Part shown: one piece after another, positions 1 to 7,922 of the stretch
Numbering within the stretch: position 1 is the stretch's first letter
Layout: the number at the start of each line of letters is the position of its first letter
NCBI GenBank assembly: GCA_947259115.1
Contig: CAMYKS010000003.1
Span: forward strand, 124,001 to 188,000
Direction: 5' to 3'
Source: an uncultured Desulfobulbaceae bacterium
GTDB taxonomy: Bacteria > Desulfobacterota > Desulfobulbia > Desulfobulbales > BM004
DNA: 64,000 nt
Translations under genes and position numbers: made by a program
The notes under the pieces: model-generated
Told to the model about the DNA's origin: nothing
Databases searched by the model: none
The model's input: the letters and a program-made list of their open reading frames with translations, nothing else

Positions 1-1205
1 GCGGCGGTGTCCGGGACCTTTACCTCGGTAAAACTCCTAAGGATTTTGACATCAGCACCAATGCCAGGCCCGGACAACTCCGTAAAATATTTAAAAACAG
101 CCGCCTGATCGGCAAACGCTTCAGGCTGGTGCAGGTTTTTTTTCATGGCAGCAAGATTGTCGAGGTTTCCACTTTCCGCTGTCGGAGTGAATTTGACCTG
201 AACGGCATCAACGGCAATGCCAAAGAAAAAGTCCTGGCAGCCAACAACACCTATGGTTCCCCCTCCGATGATGCCTTCCGCAGGGACCTCACCATCAATG
301 GCCTGTTTTATGAGATAGAAAATAACAGCATCATTGACTACACAGGCGGGGTCAATGATCTGGAACAGGGGATTATCCGTTGTATCGGCGATCCTGGGAG
401 AAGGGTGCAGCGCGACCCGGCCAGGATGCTGCGAATCATCCGCCATGCAGCGCGAAATAATTTTTCCATAGAACCGATTACCTGGCAGGCTGTCATTGCT
501 CACAGGGACAAGCTGAAACTTTGCCCTGTCTCCCGTATCCGCGATGAACTGATGAAAGATCTGCACAGTTCAGCCTGCAGGGCCTGGGCCCAATTTGCCA
601 TGGACTCCGGTATTTTTTATGTACTTTTTCCCTTTTATCAGGCTGTTCATGATACGCCTGAAAGTGCACGGAACAAAGAATTGTTTCTTGCCGTCCAGGC
701 AGTTGTTGACAGGCTGCACACAAAGGGCATGAAACTTCCCGACCAGCTGCTCTTCTCGCTGCTCCTGCTTCCTTGGGCAATTGCAGAGTATGATCTTCTG
801 AAGAGAAACACCAAAGGGCCTGAATTCCATCGTTTCCTGCGCAGCATAAGGGGGCGCCTCGATGAGATTCTGGGGCCCATGAGCATCAAACGGGCCCACA
901 AGGAAAGCATAGCGCTGCACCTCGTCACCCTGCCGCAGTTTATCCGTTTTGCCAAGGAGAATAACTGGCCCAAATGGTTGAAGCGCAAAAGTTATTACCA
1001 GGAATGCGACCTGTTTTTCCGCATTTTTTCTGAAGCTACCACCAAAGACAGGATACCGGAACATATCGTAGGGGCATATGTTCAAAAGCTTAGCGTTAAA
1101 GCCAAACGCAAACCTGCCAGAAAACGCAGATATAAAAGAAGGGGAACCCCCGGACCGGCATTTACCGGTAAAAAAAGCGAATCTATTTTTGGATTGAAAA
1201 AATAG
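1..1205 (+). CDS. pcnB: Poly(A) polymerase PcnB-type nucleotidyltransferase, 5' truncated by window edge
   Basis: Template-independent nucleotidyltransferase of the class II poly(A) polymerase / CCA-adding superfamily, which adds 3' A tails to RNA. The reading frame is open to the window edge (frame of base 3), and the first codons read GGVRDLYLGKTPKDFDIS: the glycine motif plus the catalytic DxD pair. Further in come RDLTINGLFY and RDPARMLRIIRHAARNNF, the conserved head and neck motifs. The last ~45 residues are very rich in Arg and Lys (KRKPARKRRYKRR), the RNA-binding tail typical of PcnB and not of CCA-adding enzymes. Only a few dozen N-terminal residues are missing. A CCA-adding role cannot be excluded from sequence alone. 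bioF follows after 31 bases, so co-transcription is possible. Confidence 0.85.
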   Translation, partial: GGVRDLYLGKTPKDFDISTNARPGQLRKIFKNSRLIGKRFRLVQVFFHGSKIVEVSTFRCRSEFDLNGINGNAKEKVLAANNTYGSPSDDAFRRDLTINGLFYEIENNSIIDYTGGVNDLEQGIIRCIGDPGRRVQRDPARMLRIIRHAARNNFSIEPITWQAVIAHRDKLKLCPVSRIRDELMKDLHSSACRAWAQFAMDSGIFYVLFPFYQAVHDTPESARNKELFLAVQAVVDRLHTKGMKLPDQLLFSLLLLPWAIAEYDLLKRNTKGPEFHRFLRSIRGRLDEILGPMSIKRAHKESIALHLVTLPQFIRFAKENNWPKWLKRKSYYQECDLFFRIFSEATTKDRIPEHIVGAYVQKLSVKAKRKPARKRRYKRRGTPGPAFTGKKSESIFGLKK

Positions 1206-1236
1206 TTCCCAACAAACGAATCCAGGATGTGAAGCA

Positions 1237-2409
1237 ATGGAACGGGTAAAAAAATTTTTAGCGGATAATGCAAAAGCCGGAACCCTGAGGTCTCTGACAC
1301 CTTTAATTCGACTTGGGCGCGGCTGGGTCAGGCTGCTGGACTCTGAAGACCGGCTGCTTGACTTTTCATCCAATGATTATCTTGCCCTGGCGGAACACCC
1401 TGAGGTCATTGCTGCCAGCAAAAAGTATCTGGAAATGTTCGGTGCCGGTGCCGGTGCTGCCCGGTTGATGAGCGGTGACCTGGAAATAAACCACCTCCTG
1501 GAAGAGGAAATTGCGCGCTTGAAATCCAAGGAAGCCGCCCTGACATTCGGTTGCGGCTACCTGGCTAATACGGGCATTATCTCCGCCATGGTCGGCAGGG
1601 GTGATCTCATCATTACAGACCGTTTGAGCCATGCCAGCATTTACGATGGCTGTCTGCTTTCAGGTGCCAGGGCCATACGGTTCAGGCACAATGATATGGC
1701 CCATCTTGAACAGATACTGCAGGAAAAACGAAGCCAGTTCAACAGGTGCCTTATTGTTGTTGAATCCATTTATTCCATGGACGGCGACCGCTGTCCTCTG
1801 CTTCAACTTGTGGAGCTTAAAGACCGTTTCAATTTTTTGTTAATGGTAGATGAAGCCCATGCCACAGGGATATATGGTGAAAATGGTGCAGGCATCATTG
1901 AAGAGGACGGGGTCAGCCAAGGGGTGGATATTGCCATGGGCACCTTCGGCAAGGGACTGGGAAGCTATGGTGCCTATGCTGCAGCCTCCCGGGAGCTCGT
2001 CGATTTTCTGATCAACAAGGCACGCACCTTTATCTATTCCACCGCCTTGCCGCCGGCTGTGGTCGGTGCCACCCTTGCAGCTCTCTACCTCGTCAAATCA
2101 GAGCCGCAGCTCCGCGAAGACCTGCACGCAAAAGTCGCTTTCTTTAAAAAGCAACTTCGTAAAAACGGCTTAAAAGATGATCCAGGCCCCTCCCAGATTA
2201 TTCCTGTCATGGTTGGTGACAGTGTTAAAGCCCTTGCCATGGCGGAAGAACTTCAGAAGAACCAGATTTATGTCAAGGCTGTCAGGCCGCCCACTGTGCC
2301 GGAAGGTTCAGCCCGCCTGCGATTCTCCATAACGAGATATCACCAGGAGGAAGATCTGAAAAGATGCGCCCAGCACCTGGCTGCCGCTTTAGGCAAAATA
2401 TCCGCTTAA
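1237..2409 (+). CDS. bioF: 8-amino-7-oxononanoate synthase BioF
   Basis: PLP-dependent alpha-oxoamine synthase that condenses pimeloyl-ACP (or -CoA) with L-alanine, the first step of biotin ring assembly. At 390 residues it has the usual length. DFSSNDYLAL (about 42-51) is the family's N-terminal signature, VDEAHATG (204-211) carries the Asp and His that hold the cofactor, and TFGKGLGSYG (236-245) contains the Schiff-base lysine K239. Glycine C-acetyltransferase (Kbl) is the closest alternative, but the next gene, a BioH-BioC fusion 58 bases downstream, makes the biotin role very likely. Confidence 0.93.
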   Translation: MERVKKFLADNAKAGTLRSLTPLIRLGRGWVRLLDSEDRLLDFSSNDYLALAEHPEVIAASKKYLEMFGAGAGAARLMSGDLEINHLLEEEIARLKSKEAALTFGCGYLANTGIISAMVGRGDLIITDRLSHASIYDGCLLSGARAIRFRHNDMAHLEQILQEKRSQFNRCLIVVESIYSMDGDRCPLLQLVELKDRFNFLLMVDEAHATGIYGENGAGIIEEDGVSQGVDIAMGTFGKGLGSYGAYAAASRELVDFLINKARTFIYSTALPPAVVGATLAALYLVKSEPQLREDLHAKVAFFKKQLRKNGLKDDPGPSQIIPVMVGDSVKALAMAEELQKNQIYVKAVRPPTVPEGSARLRFSITRYHQEEDLKRCAQHLAAALGKISA

Positions 2410-2467
2410 TACCTTTTAGCCGGCAACTCCAGCCTGCCTTACCCTTAGCCGTTATAGACTATTTTTC

Positions 2468-3934
2468 ATGAGCCATTCATTCCATAATACCGGGCCTCAT
2501 CCCGGCACAGACCCACCTACCATTTTTTTGCCCGGCTGGGGATTTGACGGTAGAATAGTCCAACTGCTTAAACCTTCGCTTTCCTGGATATATCCCGAAA
2601 CCATACTGGACCCTGATACCATTGCACAGGACTTGCTGCATCTTCTTGTGGCAAATAATATCAAAAAAATCCGCCTTGTCGGATGGTCCATGGGGGCCAT
2701 GCTGGGGCTGGAATTTGCAGCCAAACACAGGGGTTTCATCGATTCACTGGTCCTTGTTTCACTCCGGGCCCATTGGCCAGAGCATGAAATAGAGGAGATC
2801 CGGACAGAATTTTCCCGGAAGCCGGAAACTTTTCTCAAGGGCTTCTACCGAAAATGCTTTCTTGGTGATAAGCAGGCGTACAGGAACTTCTGCGCCCGCC
2901 TTCAATCACCATACCTCTATGATCTAAAAACAAACAGAACGCGGCTGCTGCGCGGCCTTGATTTCCTCGGCACATTTGCAATCCCCAGTTCTTTACCCGA
3001 CATTCCTACAAGGCTGGTTCACGGCAAACAGGACATCATTGCCCCTGTAACCGAACTAGCAGCGATCCCCTGGGCTGATGTCGAGGTGATCGATAATGCA
3101 GGGCATAATGTTTTCCAGCATGAAGAGTGTTCACTTCAGCATGAATTGAGAAAACAGGCCATCCAGACAAAATTCACCAAGGCCGCAGACTCCTACGATA
3201 AGTACGCCAAGGTCCAGGCTGATGTTGCCGCTAAATTGGCCGCAAAGCTGCCGCCCATGGACACAATGGAGGAAAGTAAAACCATCCTGGAGATTGGCTG
3301 CGGCACAGGTAATTTCACCTCGCTGCTGGCATCCCTGTTCCCGGCAGCAAAGATAGCCGCCCTTGACTTTTCCCGGGAGATGATCGCCAATGCCCATGAT
3401 AAACTTCCAGAAAGCAATATTGAGTTTATCTGCGCTGAGGGCGAACGGTTTTTGGCGGCAGCCCCTGAAAGATCATATGACCTGGTGGTCAGCAACGGCT
3501 CCCTGCAATGGTTTGGAGACATTGACCGAACCCTGCATAATATTGCCCGTATCCTGTCACCCGGCGGATCATTGTATTGCTCTATATTCGGGCCGGAAAC
3601 TCTGCAGGAGTTGGGGGCAGGGTTGCAAGCCGTTCAGCCTCGTGCAGAGAACCTTGCGGCACAGGCCTTTCCCGGGCGGGAAAAGCTGCAGAATATAGTA
3701 CATAACATTTTTGCAGATGGGGCAGTCGAGGAAGAACGCATTGTCAAAGAATACCAGTCAGCCCACGATCTCCTCCTGCATATTAAAAAAACAGGCACCT
3801 CAGGCTGGCAGCAGAAAATAGAGCACCCACTCACTCCATCCCGGGTAAAACAGCTGGACGCATGGTTTGAAAAAAAACATGGCACCTGCAAAGTGACCTA
3901 CCAGGTATTTTTTCTTCAGGGCACAATTAAATAG
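2468..3934 (+). CDS. bioC: BioH-BioC fusion: pimeloyl-ACP methyl ester esterase joined to malonyl-ACP O-methyltransferase
   Basis: A 488-residue two-domain protein. Residues about 17-225 are an alpha/beta hydrolase: oxyanion-side FLPGWGFDG, nucleophile elbow GWSMG (S74), and a plausible triad of D189 (HGKQDIIAP) and H213 (NAGHNVF). Residues about 230-488 are a class I SAM methyltransferase with motif I LEIGCGTG (274-281), preceded by the FTKAADSYDKYAKVQ segment typical of BioC. In the BioC-BioH pathway BioC methylates malonyl-ACP so that fatty-acid synthase can extend it, and BioH later removes the methyl group from pimeloyl-ACP. Here both ends of that pathway lie in one polypeptide next to bioF. 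No bioA, bioD or bioB is in the window. Confidence 0.9.
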   Translation: MSHSFHNTGPHPGTDPPTIFLPGWGFDGRIVQLLKPSLSWIYPETILDPDTIAQDLLHLLVANNIKKIRLVGWSMGAMLGLEFAAKHRGFIDSLVLVSLRAHWPEHEIEEIRTEFSRKPETFLKGFYRKCFLGDKQAYRNFCARLQSPYLYDLKTNRTRLLRGLDFLGTFAIPSSLPDIPTRLVHGKQDIIAPVTELAAIPWADVEVIDNAGHNVFQHEECSLQHELRKQAIQTKFTKAADSYDKYAKVQADVAAKLAAKLPPMDTMEESKTILEIGCGTGNFTSLLASLFPAAKIAALDFSREMIANAHDKLPESNIEFICAEGERFLAAAPERSYDLVVSNGSLQWFGDIDRTLHNIARILSPGGSLYCSIFGPETLQELGAGLQAVQPRAENLAAQAFPGREKLQNIVHNIFADGAVEEERIVKEYQSAHDLLLHIKKTGTSGWQQKIEHPLTPSRVKQLDAWFEKKHGTCKVTYQVFFLQGTIK

Positions 3935-4239
3935 CACGTTTTATGGTTCGGTCAAGTTTGATAATAGGAGGTATAACGACCTGTAAAATAACAAAGTAGA
4001 GTCAAAAGCAGACTTTGTCCCTTTGTCCTGCACTGCTTTTTACACGTTGCACATTCTGCCATTTTTCTCTTTTCAGGTGAACAATCACGATAAATGGCGT
4101 ATGTCGGCCGCAGCCAGCCTTCTTTACCAAATCTTTAATATTTCTTTATTCTCCTTTTACATTCCCCGGCTATAAGAGAAAGTCATAGTCTTTCAAACGT
4201 ATCGCGAATTAAACACCCAAGTAAAAAGGAGAACCGGTT

Positions 4240-4623
4240 ATGAAGAGGACTACCAAAATTTATCTGCTGGCTGTATTTGTTTCCATATTTTTCGCCATAG
4301 GAGTATATGCAGCCATGGAGGGCGGCAACATGATGCTGGCGCCCGGCGACGAGGTCTACGCCTGCGGCTGCGGCACCAGCTGTGACTGCAACACCCTTTC
4401 CAGAGACCCCGGAAAATGCACCTGCAATAAGGATCTGGTCAAATCCAAGGTGATGAAGGTGGAGGATGGGACGGCAGTTATGGATGTCAACGGCAAGGAA
4501 CAGACTTTCCGCACTAAAGGCAAGTACTCCTGTGCCTGCGGTCCAACCTGCACATGCGGCACCATCAGCCAGAACCCGGGCAATTGTACCTGCGGTAAGC
4601 CCATGAAGCCGGTAATGAAATAG
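4240..4623 (+). CDS. Secreted cysteine-rich protein with two 6-Cys motifs
   Basis: A 127-residue protein with a strong Shine-Dalgarno (AAAAAGGAG) before the ATG. Residues 1-25 form a signal peptide or N-terminal anchor (KR then a hydrophobic stretch ending VYAAM). The mature part holds two copies of one motif, C-x-C-G-x2-C-x-C-x-T-x-S-x2-P-G-x-C-T-C: cysteines at 42, 44, 48, 50, 60, 62 and at 98, 100, 104, 106, 116, 118, so the spacing is identical. The ~35 residues between them look like a small beta unit (VMKVEDGTAVMDVNGKEQTF). I do not recognise a named family. Paired CxC clusters suggest binding of a soft metal (Cu, Zn or similar) in the periplasm; that is inference. The gene is monocistronic and followed by a strong terminator. 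Confidence 0.75.
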   Translation: MKRTTKIYLLAVFVSIFFAIGVYAAMEGGNMMLAPGDEVYACGCGTSCDCNTLSRDPGKCTCNKDLVKSKVMKVEDGTAVMDVNGKEQTFRTKGKYSCACGPTCTCGTISQNPGNCTCGKPMKPVMK

Positions 4624-4648
4624 ACACCGCCATCCCTGTTAGCAGCTC

Positions 4649-4687
4649 CCGAAGCCCGCCCCGTCCCGGAGGCGGGCTTCGGTTTTT
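4649..4687 (+). terminator. Rho-independent terminator after the cysteine-rich gene
   Basis: A 12-bp perfect GC-rich stem (arms 4649-4660 and 4671-4682, 10-base loop) is followed by a T run at 4683-4687, 26 bases after the stop codon. Confidence 0.9.
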
Positions 4688-4689
4688 CA

Positions 4690-5061
4690 CCCTGGCAGTC
4701 CTGAGTGATCATTTTCCAACGATGTGATGCCTTTCTACATCTCTTTTTGAGATTTAGGCAAGAGCAAAATCTCTAATTGAAATAGGAAGGGGTGCGTTTG
4801 AATAAAGGGTCATAGGTAAATAAAATTCAAACGTAGACTTCTATGTTATTCAGAATGTCAATATATCATCCTGACCAGTTCACATATGTCAAGGATAAAG
4901 ATTTGACCCGAAATCCCCTGCCAACGCCATACTCTACGGCGCCTGGTGAAAAGAACGTCCGGATAACTTTCTGCATGCCACCAAGCCGTTTAGTGAGAAT
5001 CTCGGGACTGTGACAGGCTTGACATTCGAGTATTTTGTATAATTAATACTTTTGCGTCCCT
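4690..5061. other. Intergenic stretch without an intact gene
   Basis: Between the terminator and the YkgJ-like gene I find no intact reading frame with a plausible start. The only coding-like trace is a short minus-strand frame with a CxxCH motif (listed separately). The region is AT-rich with no obvious repeat. Confidence 0.5.
4866..5042 (-). pseudogene. Possible remnant of a c-type cytochrome (CxxCH)
   Basis: A minus-strand frame of 58 codons bounded by stops reads LYKILECQACHSPEILTKRL and onward; CQACH (codons over 5010-5024) is a heme c attachment motif followed by a typical S-P-E-I-L helix start. There is no start codon and an in-frame TAA lies two codons before the segment, so it is not a complete gene. 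It may be a decayed fragment or chance. Confidence 0.2.
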
Positions 5062-5448
5062 TCAAAATCGTTTTTTCCATGTTTTAAATCTTTTACTGCA
5101 GTAATCATTGAGCGCTTGAAAATCTTCAAAATACTGCAATGATGATTTTATAATTGAGTTTTTATATTCACAATTTTCAACAGAGTGCTCGCGGCATGTA
5201 ATGGGTCGATCGTCATAAATGGCACACTCTCCGTTCTTTTTCAAATGAGAGCAGGAATTGTAGATAATAAGGTGCCAACCTGTATGATCCCTGAATGCTG
5301 CTATATTGTCATGGGATAATTGCCACAGCAGGCCGTCAAAGTCGCGGATAGTGCGGGGAGCAGGTATCTTCACTGTAATATAATTACAGCATAAATGTTC
5401 ACAAACATGACATTTGGATACGGCCGGTTTGGTTACATTTTTTTTCAT
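5062..5448 (-). CDS. YkgJ-family cysteine cluster protein
   Basis: A 128-residue protein whose N-terminal CHVCEHLCC matches the YkgJ/UPF0153 signature CxxCxxxCC. More conserved cysteines follow in NSCSHLKKNGECAIYDDRPITCREH, where the C-x-I-Y-x2-R-P-x2-C-R motif is the family's second half. These proteins are thought to hold a zinc or iron-sulfur site; the biological role is not established. It stands alone, with about 500 bases of repeat-like sequence upstream. Confidence 0.82.
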   Translation of the reverse strand: MKKNVTKPAVSKCHVCEHLCCNYITVKIPAPRTIRDFDGLLWQLSHDNIAAFRDHTGWHLIIYNSCSHLKKNGECAIYDDRPITCREHSVENCEYKNSIIKSSLQYFEDFQALNDYCSKRFKTWKKRF

Positions 5449-5678
5449 CGGGCATCAATGTACTATGAATAAAAATTGTTCCGCAGGATAGATTAATTAA
5501 TCCCTTAAACCATCAGCTAAGCTGGTGATCCAAGCTTTGCTCTGCGATTAAGTAAGAGAATCATTGAGCAGATTTTAAGTATTGCACATTATATTCATTA
5601 TACGTTCATTTTTGTCGGCATACGAACCTGCCGACGATTGACAGCTTGCCTTTATGCCCTGTTTTTAAGGGTGCAAAA

Positions 5679-5898
5679 ACGAACCAGCAGCGAAGCGGCG
5701 AAAAGGGCAGCCGTTCACTTGGTCCGACAAAGTCGGACTGCCTTGCGCTGCTCGCAAAAAACGGGCGACATCGGAAAGTCGCTGACGCTCCGCCGAGTCT
5801 GCTGCTCAGCGGCGTGAAATGGCGTTAAAAACGCTTACAGCGTGCAAAACAGTAACCCTTTCAGGGGCTACTTATAAATCCACCCCTTTTAGGGGTGG
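5679..5898. repeat. Interspersed repeat, copy 1, with downstream hairpins
   Basis: Bases 5679-5836 match a second copy at about 37829-38020 in ordered blocks: AACGAACCAGCAGC then AAGCGGCGAAA, a CACTTG-TCCG block, a block with ACGGGCGACATCGGAAAGTC, CGCTCCGCCGAGTC, and a final GCTGCTC-GGC-GTGAAA block. The spacer between blocks differs, so the copies have diverged. Several short hairpins follow, the last with arms 5880-5886 and 5892-5898 (CCACCCC/GGGGTGG). A 60-codon frame across it is not believable as a gene, because the same DNA reads through in a different context at copy 2. Confidence 0.75.
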
Positions 5899-5956
5899 TT
5901 GTTAACTCAATATCAGGTCAAGGCCCAATTAGGCTGCATCCTGCGGGAAAAAATAT

Positions 5957-6403
5957 TCACTTGCAGACGGCCAGAAATCGATCCAGCTGGTTGGCAAAGG
6001 CTTGCCGGTCTTTGCGGCTGAGGGCGGCCGGCCCGCCGGTATTGACCCCGGTTCCCCGCAACTCGTCCATGAAATTCCGCATGGCCAAACGCTCTGCTAT
6101 ATTATCTGTGGAGTAAAATTCTCCCCGCGGGTTCAGGGCGTGGCCGCCTTGGCCGATGACCTCGGAGGCCAAGGGAATATCGGCGGTGATTACCAGGTCG
6201 CCGCACTCCATTTCCCGGACTATTGTGTTGTCTGCCACATCGAGCCCGGCCCCCACCCGAATTGCTCTGATACAGCTTGACGGTGGGGTTCGCAAGGGCT
6301 TATTGGCAACCAGGATGAGGGGAATCTGCAGACGCCCGGCAGCACGATACAGTATTTCTTTTATAACGGTGGGGCACGCATCGGCATCAACCCAGATCTG
6401 CAT
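5957..6403 (-). CDS. YaiI/YqxD family protein (UPF0178, DUF188)
   Basis: A 148-residue protein that starts [11 protein letters not shown], the hallmark of UPF0178, with ACP followed by an IKEIL helix, [10 protein letters not shown] (the second conserved acidic site) and [10 protein letters not shown]. The fold is related to PIN/NYN nucleases, with conserved Asp residues at the expected sites; no function is established. A GGAAAG ribosome site precedes the ATG. Confidence 0.9.
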   Translation of the reverse strand: MQIWVDADACPTVIKEILYRAAGRLQIPLILVANKPLRTPPSSCIRAIRVGAGLDVADNTIVREMECGDLVITADIPLASEVIGQGGHALNPRGEFYSTDNIAERLAMRNFMDELRGTGVNTGGPAALSRKDRQAFANQLDRFLAVCK

Positions 6404-6524
6404 AGTTCTTCTTTCCTGTCAGGGCTCTGTGGCTCGTTCTTCAGTGTTATGCACCGCACATAAGTCGGAAAACACTACTCTGAACTACATTCACCGGTGT
6501 CCTTATATTCATTTTGTAAATAAA

Positions 6525-7130
6525 TCACTGCCTGCCTTCCTTCTTCACATCAGCAAAGTCCCGCCGTACTTGCTCAAGCTTTTTCCTGTAACCCTCTGCG
6601 TCTCCATAATCGAAGAAGTATCTATAGCGGTTGTGGGTGTACCCAACCCGGTGAGCATGTTTGATAGGACACCAGTATTGTTCCGTCCGGGCGGCGATCT
6701 CCTGTATATAGGCCATAAGTCCATTAAAATAACCGCAATAAGTACAGTTTATTTTTTCGATGATGTTCAGGTAGCCCAGGGCATGCCGGTCAATAATTAT
6801 ATACCGGCTGCGCTTCACTTTAGGAATTTTATACAACGGGAAGCAGATAAACTGATAAACGGAAACAAACACATCCAACAACAGGGTCGGCAGGATGATG
6901 CTCCAGATTACAGGGGCCGTCAGGTAGTTGAGTATGGGCGACTCCTTTAGGAAAAGACGTACTTTCTTTTTTAATTTCCGGTGCTGTTTGCTTGCCTCTT
7001 TTTCAAAACGGACTTTTTTCCTGTCTATGCGATAAAAAAAATCATCCTGTTTTTTCTGGAGCTCATGGCGCAGGTCTGTTTCAAGATGCTTGATCTTCTC
7101 AATGAGTTGTTCAACGATATCCTTTTCCAT
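6525..7130 (-). CDS. Conserved membrane protein of unrecognised family
   Basis: A 201-residue protein. Residues 1-60 are highly charged and helical (likely coiled coil), followed by one or two membrane segments at about 65-100 (APVIWSIILPTLLLDVFVSVYQ). The C-terminal half has an intriguing cluster: INCTYCGYFNGL and EIAARTEQYWCPIKHA, i.e. a CxxC pair plus a third cysteine and two histidines, which could bind metal. I do not recognise the family and assign no function. It lies 22 bases after rnhA and has an AAAGGG site before its ATG, so it is probably in the tex-rnhA transcription unit. Confidence 0.7.
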   Translation of the reverse strand: MEKDIVEQLIEKIKHLETDLRHELQKKQDDFFYRIDRKKVRFEKEASKQHRKLKKKVRLFLKESPILNYLTAPVIWSIILPTLLLDVFVSVYQFICFPLYKIPKVKRSRYIIIDRHALGYLNIIEKINCTYCGYFNGLMAYIQEIAARTEQYWCPIKHAHRVGYTHNRYRYFFDYGDAEGYRKKLEQVRRDFADVKKEGRQ

Positions 7131-7152
7131 TCAAACCCTTTGTCTGCACCGG

Positions 7153-7872
7153 TTATACAGCATTATTTTTGTACCCGACATCCACCGGCAATCCATCCTG
7201 CCTTGCAGATGCCACCGCCAATTCATCGCAGCGTTCATTCATGGGATTGCCGGCATGGCCCTTTACCCATTTGAAGGTGATATTCAGATCCTCAACAAGG
7301 TCAAGCAGTTCAGCCCACAGGTCGGGGTTGACGGCAGGCTTTTTGTCGGATTTAATCCAGCCCCTTTGGCGCCAGCTTTTTGCCCATCCTTTGACGATGC
7401 CGTTTACAACATAGCTGGAATCGGAATAGAGCGTCACCGGTTTATCACGGTACTCGAGTTCCCGCAGGGCGACAATGCAGGCCATGAGTTCCATACGGTT
7501 GTTGGTGGTCAGTTTGTAGCCGCCGGACAGTTCTTTGCGTTCATTATTATGGATCTGGACTATGCCGTAGCCGCCGGGGCCCGGGTTATAACGGGCGCCG
7601 CCATCGGTATAAATCGTTACTGCGCCGGTTTTGGGGCCTGTTTGGCGGGTGGTTTCTGCTGTTGACGGCCTGGGCCTGCTAGTGGTTTTCGGGACTGCCT
7701 GGCTGTATGTCGGATTCTTCATCCAGGCTTCTGCCTCTTTTCTGCTTGGAAAGCCTTTGAATTTGGCGCCCGGGTATCCTGTCACCTGCGCCTGTGCGGC
7801 AGGCCAGTTATCATAAATTCCGGTTTTGCGGCCGGATGCGATCGCATAAAATTTCTTTTTCTTTGGCGCCAT
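7153..7872 (-). CDS. rnhA: Ribonuclease HI with N-terminal RNA/DNA-hybrid-binding (viroplasmin) domain
   Basis: A 239-residue protein that degrades the RNA strand of RNA:DNA hybrids. Residues 7-52 ([17 protein letters not shown], then a [12 protein letters not shown] end) are the caulimovirus VI / hybrid-binding domain seen at the front of eukaryotic-type RNase H1. After a Thr/Pro-rich linker, residues 83-222 form the RNase HI catalytic core: D90 (YTDGG), E128 (NRMELM), D151 (YSDSSY) and D216 (NERCDELA) give the complete DEDD set. The basic handle ([10 protein letters not shown]) is present. Tex lies 50 bases upstream on the same strand. Confidence 0.93.
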   Translation of the reverse strand: MAPKKKKFYAIASGRKTGIYDNWPAAQAQVTGYPGAKFKGFPSRKEAEAWMKNPTYSQAVPKTTSRPRPSTAETTRQTGPKTGAVTIYTDGGARYNPGPGGYGIVQIHNNERKELSGGYKLTTNNRMELMACIVALRELEYRDKPVTLYSDSSYVVNGIVKGWAKSWRQRGWIKSDKKPAVNPDLWAELLDLVEDLNITFKWVKGHAGNPMNERCDELAVASARQDGLPVDVGYKNNAV

Positions 7873-7922
7873 CTGGATTCTCTTGAATAGTTACTTTAGC
7901 TCATTTGGTTCCGGCTGACCAT

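Noticed and set aside
5646-5828. 60-codon plus-strand open frame
   Set aside because: It lies on the interspersed repeat, lacks a ribosome site and its homologous DNA at 37.8 kb reads in an altered frame context.
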